A program made the translations under genes and the position numbers. Positions 62,701-64,000 of a DNA stretch of 64,000 nt are shown one piece after another. The DNA comes from Candidatus Woesearchaeota archaeon. GTDB lineage: Archaea; Nanobdellota; Nanobdellia; Woesearchaeales; GCA-023898365. Each line of letters opens with the position of its first letter. Positions within the stretch are counted from its first letter, which is position 1. A model generated the notes under the pieces. The model was not told the origin of the DNA. It did not search any database and was given only the letters and a program-made list of their open reading frames with translations. The stretch spans positions 620,001 through 684,000 of the forward strand of contig CP060219.1 in assembly GCA_023898365.1 (NCBI GenBank), in the 5' to 3' direction.

Positions 62701-64000
62701 TGACTTTGATAATGATGGTGATTATGATATTGTGCTTTCAAGATCAAGCGGCACGGTTTCCTTGGTTGCATATCGACAGAGTGGTGTAAATTCTGGCACG
62801 TTTTTGAATTCTCAAACGTTTGCGACGAATTGGGGAGATGATGCGTGGGGAGGATTATGCACGGGTGACTTTGATGAAGATGGGTATATTGATCTTGCCG
62901 TTATTAATGATCCTGATGCTGCAGCAAACGATGATGAAATTCAAATAATATTTAGTGATGGTGATGGAACGTTCACGGCAGGTCCTCGCGTTTCTTTAGC
63001 GAACACGAACTGGGATGGTCGTCAACCAGCTTGCGCCGACTTTAATGGCGATGGTCATATTGATGTCATAACAGGAATTGAATCAACCATTGTTGATTAT
63101 TTGCAACTGTACACGGGAGATGGTACGGGTGCCTTAACGCTTGACAGCACCGTTGGTGACAGTGACGATCCTGCTATTGATGATTGGGATGTGCATGGTT
63201 CCTGGCCGGTCGATTTTGATTTTGATGGAGATGTTGATCTCTTTGTACATCGAACAGCAACTGAAGTGCGTTACTTCCAAAACAATGGAGGCGGCGTCTT
63301 TGGTTCGGGTTCTGCTGAAAACACCGCATTTGATGGCAATGGAAACACGTGGGGTGGCGGTTCTGTTTCTGATGTTAACAGTGATGGGTATCCTGATATT
63401 GTTCGCGGACAATGGGGAACAAACGATGGAAGTTTGCGAGTAATTTATTATGATCCTGCAACCAGCAACTACACTTCTCAAACAAGTGTACAAGTCATCG
63501 AAGCAGGAAATGATCAGCACATGGAATGTCAGATGCCTGACCAATTATGGATTCCTATTGCTAATTTGACAACGCAGCGCGCATTTGTTGGTGCGAACAC
63601 GCGAGATAGCGTCGCAAACAATACAAACACGCATATGCATAAGGCCCGTCTTGTTTTAGAGGTGCAAAATTATACTGGCGGTATGTGGCAACCAGTTGCA
63701 ACCATTGTCAATGATACAACACCTCGTGTGTTAAACATTTCTTCTTCCGCGTTCAATCCTCTTGACTTTTCTTTTGACTGGTTTGATGCAGGTGGTTGGA
63801 ATACAGGAGCTCATCTTGGTGCAAGCACGTATCGAGTTGTTGCAAGTTTGCAAGGGTATCAAAATAATGTTTTGCTCACTTCTGCTGGAAAGAATCTTAC
63901 CGCAGGATATAATTTTAGTATTATTTCAGACGTCCTTGCACCGAGTATTACTGCCTCTTCACTCTCTCCTTCCGTAAATGGATATGGGACGACGTTCACG
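44672..64000 (+). CDS. Giant modular secreted glycoprotein (DUF2341, FG-GAP/VCBS, Ig-like, LamG-like); runs off window
   Basis: One frame stays open from the GTG at 44,672 to the last base: 6,443 codons with no stop. A signal peptide (GLLSLLVIFILLASAVSA, about 26-43) is preceded by a 25-residue basic region. The first 1,250 or so residues are beta-rich with no known repeats; a charged, probably coiled-coil part lies at about 1,270-1,350. A LamG-like region follows (about 1,580-1,800), then Ig-like segments. From residue 2,307 a module beginning W[WF]xxSWxYR (DUF2341) repeats six times, five of them followed by an FG-GAP/VCBS block with Ca-type loops such as DFDNDGDYD. N-x-S/T sequons are very frequent. 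No cell-wall anchor is visible before the edge. AGGTGAGG 5-7 nt upstream decides the start. It is likely an adhesin or surface fibre. Confidence 0.93.
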   Translation, partial: MRYRRYTSCTCTRSSIGEVDRRRYEGLLSLLVIFILLASAVSALERQPELLLTPHNAFLGENVTVDARLLLDGIAILSYQLDAQILSPSQTPLSGIVIDKEDGTRSITFFPETKGTYSLIVSTTIMGEVVSKELLVSVVPPIPVLENLAISFGEHATTLTGLLGMPQTISEQDVTLFLSETYEQLYGAQLREASSCTTSCVQTNASPTLSYCLLTATCPALPEKSYVVNVYAQGELLFGRVVQPPVQGSPDQLIAGTTYLLADLLLEKKVHEEFDVFVPADEAFQNDQNQSNSSPIALPPSPTVQETTFLPSTYDYLELLETTTNTQLALIDLSLVREGKNILETLYLQPKKGSYLFRFFTTNSSQEAHTREFIVSDDATHANLTVTSSYAYVTSEMPFFVDLEKQMSHLYALHDTSLSPRQFSYLQEQELFFKEEQTITNSALIVPQGKETFFFFTSPLETLLANTSLLLPTKEEDDLRTYVLPETSGFHTINATTTCFVSVSSEHDLSSPFFITQVGDQELDAPLLLFAEGMLFAKQSPYSCVPLSGKLAVVRNTTLPLAQLLASYDLLGITEVFLAAQTLTLYDQELHKLSSYVDARTLTLPHDLTEGTYVLTLSNSSLVLPFSYLTNERLVLSGPETIHHEDFLLSIQNRYMTPTIISLSLFRNDTQEQVRLPFQLKKSTNTLSQVVDNNNDGVLDTGIINPDEKLSLVLSWETLKTLTRNANESSILLSLDLTTHEGEVYSHLVHITGFDATQEFINPFFDDVALSELVIQDNKYFVSLKNNYPEQKTISLTVQTVDELGTGPGSQTVTQEIILAPGERKLVPTGLLVTPRQRCTATLSEPDANMANNVLKRYHDDSWMMPHLYRTLIPVLERQGIDHDQFYVKVPLSLERGILADSLKVVAARETPLNLSYTYENKVLTFALPNVQAHETVEVYVYVDATLPQDFVSDKKNKLSNELVIDNKDALLQRVGRWIESFAVPGFFGTDYLIDLGQKATEKQVIVPQVPAGYHEIYVHSPVDSSFAHNMGVSIQQQEEVLYKTTLDLARPRAFWEYLGYFPFTQGTEIIFSNKNTDGLAVVDALRVVQIDAYADASSFISRATFFNLSLTLTLPPTVFVSTTNETCLALSELITPYRSQEEYDFFLSATKVSVSRQDDKLCFAADEVLRQTQEAAVLRVKWQNKTFVSDELLFFMFVGQIPDSLRDSSTTLELAKPIVAGEPVMWKKVVLITQDNETFEAPVGSETFSVHNALTGDALATNYSLNELELTDEDLSDLASFEQAKKELKEVKKPGIVGALVKSSKERALEDDVRALEDDLVSRIVAREQAKGKLATQSKISRVLQDISSEDNVSVALPKGIYNLTFETPAPKREDYLLVDTKDVRAEKISISSEFPLPYTNILVTQDIPELFPSQITLFHETPEGNVRITNVTYIDRNENGRVDRVQWIVPHLSEQNYTLELDLNILNVQSYPTLYGYWTVKFETTGTDDLLIEPVNTTFIEEPDNEETEDDLIFASLTCGETIITPTFVRDAQDRILQIIVPDWSCNETAYLRDTIITTGVHKLKFTFGNLTAMANNYGFLYFNDFEDEPDASNVTGFVDYDDLDTAGATIVDTFLTYDNGTNVSYLGNSSIGGGRPGEGHYFSVYNVSNLTDWKNYEVRGRMRYIQDNGVFEYGIIVYARPADGDFWEISYREGAPNGYQWEGHGAGPDGWVGHPLFCSYKPKLNVWDNFRIKITTQTTNVTMEARFWNDTQSEPASPQCYAVDRTVGFYKNGTFGFHVTNVSVEFDNLVVENTNKVMSISILSPNPQPAFYSSFVWFNITIDEQADLCNFTLDNATNNASMKKINLSHYTANHTFVGATAEGLHNITFYCQDIDGNSYSSVKRTFRVGIPPIQIHEPLNGSTQTTSRPELNATFNQSVEQAWFRLESWANSSIYTNDDNLSATLSGLPYGSGTFLNQSTYTVTVYTNKSGTIELEASTFSVDVPHPADLDFRIYDLQGSTVFTDNETVDLYSDGDNIVQMRFSCNDTDYSPWLPHELIYRNFSLKNATVGCNQSDGIKYVWAEYQNEFNETNKTVANITLDSTPPVISLNSPANESLLQVAYQNFSFNVTDTYSSISICRLYVDAGIKDFIFTPSETTPIGLDYTFVSSGNHSWYVYCYDTVNHGNKSETRQITVDITAPLIGNLTITPSSTGFNQTIYFNVTAFDVISPIDAVWMNVSMPDGDSVIVTYTNISSRNYSANFSDTWTGGQYNVTVYANDTGGYTKSTTGNFLITVNASVSVKTELDIYAPNMIVNLTQTPTDWFDKSWDYRKQINITEGSLADVANLSVKVTLDTQALVTAGKMNADCSDARFADADGNALSFWYEQGCNETTTIYWVFLPELNASQTQSTFFYYGNTLAANASNGTNTFLFFDDFEGGSFDASIWSATSPASVSVANSKVRIDAGALYTDAVIGTSSVERAYEAKVDYVNLADNYAGFMVSDSQSTAGGNGGSDALAYLMTPNGGATTFLMYGADGTAASYNIVSGTTLYSSVTTSYDYLMGFVFDSGNEINYFLQETDYTSIAESSQTGSWDAPPYVWFGYFTGSAAAATNGDDLQVDWVRMRTQPSVSPTVSVGTEVGQLDAASSVSGATNFSGFYTMEVYNWTGAAWVLDATIVNNVSNTTTPSLLLNPMWATGGSWNTTNYNDGWYRVLVKITDPEGNVLRNSLGTYLNATYNFTIDRYPDISNVVVSPSLVGYGNAITISADVTYPLPIDTVYANITWNNGTTEIQTMPYTSGDSYQTSLTDIWLQGVHAIAVYANNSAGYASNSSGYSFVVGMNATMSVGTEKDIYYPNKNVTLSSAFEWWNSSWRYRSILTLGSKSYARNDVLLAEDINITAILASAGVSGTLDVNSFRLIEYMSNGSAVVYNESASAQAKYFVPFEIDTLYGYDALTNARVHVEWLANGSIAADSERRWGLYFDIDESNNPVSYTLSRPTEFVAWSDRQSSHYHAVSNGDGTFATSVMFADLGNDNVNYGSPAIADFDNDGDYDAVVGYSENTGPIREYHYYEQVLGDPLTFNTHGAIFDGLNDAYFTNSIAGDWNNDGYMDVIVATRYYNLYVLINNKNDTFTHFKTIASEPNARGKGVGDINEDGLQDFVYVDNSGLIDKYISKGDGTFTVIRDPFDSNQNAWSQCMAVADFDNDGHDDLITGDNDFIYWLKGNGTGNFTNQGRVLNLGSIDYVGCDNYDYDHDGIQDLVFSYWTDSEQVYYRGVGNGSFTYAASYGDDVEMAIATPQDLPYEISQLSTAEVYSSATTLSSVLDVGSTNFDGYVTLRVDYFNTTSGSWQIESVVVNDTLAGIPHSVTSGSLINLKDLFISGGGWNTGTSELGWYRIVAELFHRNGSLLTTDHTGLAMNATYNFTVNEDVYGPTILSYTLSPTTTGYGEPIDVRATLEDEGNGVATAWLNVTFPNNQSMLQTLTQLSTSIWNTTFNTTWQWGNYTLTLHTNDTGGYNSSQNASLRISTKAEINISTEEETYYPNQTVKITSPFDWIDTSWHYRFPVKLDSTSYNRHRPLVGGTYNFTAKLAELNCTGGPCTGTLDNNSIRVVEFAVNGSPIVYDSSKPGYKKYYVPYYHEEQANYNAISNAVVDIFWNAWDTDADTERYFAVFFDISDFGSKPSPTTVTSYMPSDGSSFSYIAVYDSDEHLYVIENNQDGTWGTITDIGEPAGTNNHRAVVQGDFDNDGDEDMLAGVPQSGFAIYYYNQTAPGTFTNEGIVANLTDGSSAYAMGGATGDFNGDGNLDFSMSSNDFYIDIFFGDGAGGFTLDDTLTICNGANDARGQDAADIDNDGDIDIIAACTGNPDIYKLVNDGTGSFTATEFGTGVLADPYGVTVADFDNDTYVDVIANYGDSNQLYYYSGNGDGTFDAPVSLTITTFDSIHPALDSFDFNHDGKIDLVASGRVPHNIYFFTGDGDGTFTFNSIIATAGDDPFSISAPMGNIPFATTVRVTEEVVLNKTKSRVLNTGNYSFNLFLYATVDVYDNISGKWNVSQVIIDDVATQTKTRMVPGSLLNVKDRVHAAGNWYTDSHPFGWYRYNISLRDVYNQTLRADDGSLLASAADISLNASANFSLQKDTDGPTISNFATDESVVGYGTSVLVSVTLEDDSGVQSASAHIDYPNGTNTTLVMTNISSYNWQVSFNDTWVNGQYNITINATDEGGYSSNATISFNVSADMTIEVATLQDVYLPNNLVKLTSPFTWWNSTWAYRKQYTATSANKVRYRAYFKETINITEELADLGLTGSFENNSIRVIEYDALSGDPVLNDGSYAIPYRITYPDSSTYNSVTNAVVQIEWNSPSTITRNEEKTYFIYYDIQEHLAKPTPTFSTFLYNSPCNETYIATGDIPGNIYYIRSYDNGSYGEHGLIGDDDNNNWGIGLGDFDNDGDCDLVTGGDTGFIDYYEKTGTGLDFTLTNNINSFSDNGYGMDIAVEDYNHDGQQDFVISGNNNVFTTFLGNGDGTFNASVFASTADQGRGKDAVDFNGDGNIDFVAGFDDAGTEDGYLYIYYGNGDGTFNETSINWDVGDTAYGVTTADFDEDGDYDICAAASNAIIYCRFNNGQGVFGNQVDTSMDPGDYAPMDSYDFDGDGHYDLVANYYNGEEVYVYYGLGNGSFTPDAANPVGPAYGDRRMGIATQQIKEAESTTTYTSEINAESVLKSRVVNVGSTSSITYTYLAIEYWNTSLASWVVIDAVVNDLGNSSPNSAIGSNGLINLQAEFAANGNWNTSSFINGSYRIHAALRNIYNQTLLNDNGSAINATYNFTLKYDTDAPTVTSYSILPNVTGYGRNVVFTFDLDDDTDVENVSVNITQPNLSNATTYFTQATTSRWQATVNDNWQLGTYNATVIYNDSLGYEGSTPTTYIINTSVSIGIATEKNVYFANETVDLTSPFVWWNTSWNYRTTFTLPAKDYPTYDVYAFEMVNFTSLLTSLGANGIFDVNSLRVVEYNTDGSLVIYNSSRTGDSKYIIPYKFTPASGFDTQTNAYGKFEIMFNGTIPANTPRNFALYFDKEENGIKPVKYLSDNQPEEFFVYSNDVGDAYRQMSNGDGTFDDPEPIIDLPGADNSARGIGLADFDNDGDYDVIYGGDNGGSYAQLYLYRNNGDGSFSSVWTSSAIFVSDYVMDVAVGDFDGDSYMDFIIGGNDANMYVYFNDGDSTFTRSKFDTSLVDANTRAKTSGDIDGDGDIDFLYVENGRNVYAYINDGTGTFSRTFIDLFAANDPYCLALGDINNDDLMDAIISGSNGDVYWYKGNLAGARVYFDAEVATGLDANNYLGCELYDYNDDGNLDLVGTRWNSDQTLFYAGDGDGTFQAGVVEGSNPDVNDAMGLDVPTRHLNTLSFGSPTTKFASTIPSKIQDEIGTTSNFYLQIDVEKYNATTFLWEQVAGILNTSLQSVFANNLLDLSSLFSTAGSWNTSNHTEGTYRVRVQARDNETKQLLNYNGSAINATYPFTITSDNVGPAYTNFFIIPNPAGYNNSVIFRVDAQDESGIDTLYANITMPNGSVQTVNMSAVTAARFRSSFNTTWQTGQYNITIYGNDTLGFVSNTSQNFTVALNVSTNMTLGSIIYYSNQTVSLTGYLANADYTNFTGFLQMGVDFYNTSSGKWQVWNTTISETTARSFSVSGSLNLGTIWATNPWNATTSPGGDYRVFVRLHDNGLYNGTLNTLEYANGSTARLYRYFELKNSTDFPAINSHSLSPSTFGFGQNITITANITDTTGIDTAYLNITLPNSTPEQIVLTNVSDIYTGYFNNTWVAGTYAYTLFANDTDGNYDTTSGTITLSATIKINLSTVENTYYPNDIVSLTPMDWFNASWHYRVPLLLNTGHTARSEKLAVKKLVNFSSAMLQANITGLFDSNSIRVVREDNVEVAYEVLRWVTNDTAMIRFKLGTGSTMLPRMTNYMYYVYFDTVNHGYKVNDESINITKEFVVCPGTDTNDYHLAYTRYNGTFESFNDVATGGNTRRARVFDFDNDGDYDIVLSRSSGTVSLVAYRQSGVNSGTFLNSQTFATNWGDDAWGGLCTGDFDEDGYIDLAVINDPDAAANDDEIQIIFSDGDGTFTAGPRVSLANTNWDGRQPACADFNGDGHIDVITGIESTIVDYLQLYTGDGTGALTLDSTVGDSDDPAIDDWDVHGSWPVDFDFDGDVDLFVHRTATEVRYFQNNGGGVFGSGSAENTAFDGNGNTWGGGSVSDVNSDGYPDIVRGQWGTNDGSLRVIYYDPATSNYTSQTSVQVIEAGNDQHMECQMPDQLWIPIANLTTQRAFVGANTRDSVANNTNTHMHKARLVLEVQNYTGGMWQPVATIVNDTTPRVLNISSSAFNPLDFSFDWFDAGGWNTGAHLGASTYRVVASLQGYQNNVLLTSAGKNLTAGYNFSIISDVLAPSITASSLSPSVNGYGTTFT
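51590..53221 (+). repeat. Module 1 of the giant protein: DUF2341 without propeller
   Basis: Starts WFDKSWDYRKQINIT. The DUF2341 part is followed by FDDFEGGSFDASIW, a LamG-like segment, and an Ig-like segment ending in a spacer with TEKDIYYPNKNVTLSS before module 2. No FG-GAP loops are present. Confidence 0.75.
53222..55285 (+). repeat. Module 2 of the giant protein: DUF2341, FG-GAP block, Ig-like
   Basis: Starts WWNSSWRYRSILTLG. FG-GAP/VCBS repeats run at about 53,655-54,480 with DFDNDGDYD, DWNNDGYMD, DINEDGLQD, DFDNDGHDD and DYDHDGIQD. An Ig-like domain follows, ending with TWQWGNYTLTLHTNDTGGYN and a spacer EEETYYPNQTVKITSPF. Confidence 0.8.
55286..57412 (+). repeat. Module 3 of the giant protein: DUF2341, FG-GAP block, Ig-like
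   Basis: Starts WIDTSWHYRFPVKLDS. FG-GAP repeats at about 55,720-56,585 include DFDNDGDED, DFNGDGNLD, DIDNDGDID, DFDNDTYVD and DFNHDGKID. It ends with the Ig-like TWVNGQYNITINATDEGGYS and a spacer that contains LPNNLVKLTSPF. Confidence 0.8.
57413..59482 (+). repeat. Module 4 of the giant protein: DUF2341, FG-GAP block, Ig-like
   Basis: Starts WWNSTWAYRKQYTATS. FG-GAP repeats at about 57,815-58,660 include DFDNDGDCD, DYNHDGQQD, DFNGDGNID, DFDEDGDYD and DFDGDGHYD. It ends with a spacer that contains TEKNVYFANETVDLTSPF. Confidence 0.8.
59483..62224 (+). repeat. Module 5 of the giant protein: DUF2341, FG-GAP block, two Ig-like segments
   Basis: Starts WWNTSWNYRTTFTLPAK. FG-GAP repeats at about 59,890-60,750 include DFDNDGDYD, DFDGDSYMD, DIDGDGDID, DINNDDLMD and DYNDDGNLD. 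It is about 670 bp longer than its neighbours because an additional Ig-like segment is inserted at about 61,480-62,150. Confidence 0.8.
62225..64000 (+). repeat. Module 6 of the giant protein (incomplete at window end)
   Basis: Starts WFNASWHYRVPLLLNTG. FG-GAP repeats at about 62,610-63,490 include DFDNDGDYD, DFDEDGYID, DFNGDGHID, DFDFDGDVD and DVNSDGYPD. The window ends inside the following Ig-like segment (LSPSVNGYGTTFT). Confidence 0.8.

Noticed and set aside
53690..63490. Near-identical DNA stretches encoding FDNDGDYD considered as CRISPR or mobile repeats
   Set aside because: They are codons of calcium-binding FG-GAP loops in a single reading frame with variable spacing and no separate structure.
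44916..63977. Many 60-120 residue plus- and minus-strand frames inside the giant gene
   Set aside because: The plus-strand ones all lie in one alternative frame, have low-complexity composition and no start signals, as expected for shadows of one long gene.

Overview
This window looks like part of an archaeal chromosome. It carries archaeal-type DnaG primase, the replication factor C large subunit, an AglB/Stt3 oligosaccharyltransferase, a TrmB-family regulator and a Rqc2/NEMF-type protein. Promoters look like archaeal TATA boxes about 25 bp upstream of leaderless starts, and internal operon genes carry GGTGA-type ribosome binding sites. The moderately AT-rich composition, short intergenic gaps and the style of the secreted proteins suggest a DPANN lineage such as Woesearchaeota/Nanoarchaeota. 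That placement is an inference: there is no rRNA, tRNA or other phylogenetic marker gene that I could use.

Layout. (1) 1-18,400 is a surface-glycan island. It holds two glycosyltransferases, a NeuB-type nonulosonate synthase, a sulfate-activation cluster (cysD, DUF2061 membrane protein, cysN, cysC, cysQ), a methyltransferase, an MBOAT O-acyltransferase with an SGNH partner, a sulfotransferase, a Wzx-like flippase, a further glycosyltransferase, AglB and a heptose-kinase-like PfkB protein. Together they could build, sulfate, acylate and flip a glycan and attach it to Asn sequons. No PAPS or sulfite reductase is present, so PAPS is probably made for sulfation. (2) 18,400-22,460 holds a shortened NEMF-like protein, an RNA m5C methyltransferase and three proteins I do not recognise. 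(3) 22,560-29,935 is a SUF iron-sulfur operon led by a Cys-containing HTH regulator with a perfect palindromic operator touching its TATA box (sufB, sufD, sufS, sufU, sufC), followed by a flavin reductase-like gene and leucyl aminopeptidase. (4) 29,936-34,302 holds a TrmB-like regulator, a GNAT acetyltransferase, a YhhQ-type queuosine-precursor transporter, a HAD phosphatase, thioredoxin reductase, a rubredoxin-like zinc-ribbon protein and a DUF2203 protein. (5) 34,353-39,551 is a three-gene cassette of secreted or membrane-anchored proteins duplicated in tandem (A-B-C-A'-B'-C'); all six share a core motif and end in a near-identical Cys tail. (6) 39,557-43,613 holds a small P-loop kinase, a 420-bp gap that may encode a structured RNA, dnaG, a papain-like small protein and rfcL. 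(7) 43,732-64,000 holds a small secreted Asn/Thr/Ser-rich protein on the minus strand and, divergent from it, one giant open reading frame that starts at 44,672 and runs off the right edge after 6,443 codons without a stop. It has a signal peptide, LamG-like and Ig-like regions, six DUF2341-like modules and five FG-GAP/VCBS calcium-loop propeller blocks, and it is packed with N-glycosylation sequons.

Taken together, the window reads as a cell-envelope region: the island in (1) supplies a modified glycan and AglB, and the proteins in (5) and (7) are likely acceptors. The most interesting items are the giant modular glycoprotein, the duplicated cassette with its shared Cys tail, the dead APS-kinase domain fused to CysN, the SUF operator, and the two palindromic TATA boxes that appear to serve divergent genes. 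No rRNA, tRNA, CRISPR array or insertion sequence was found.
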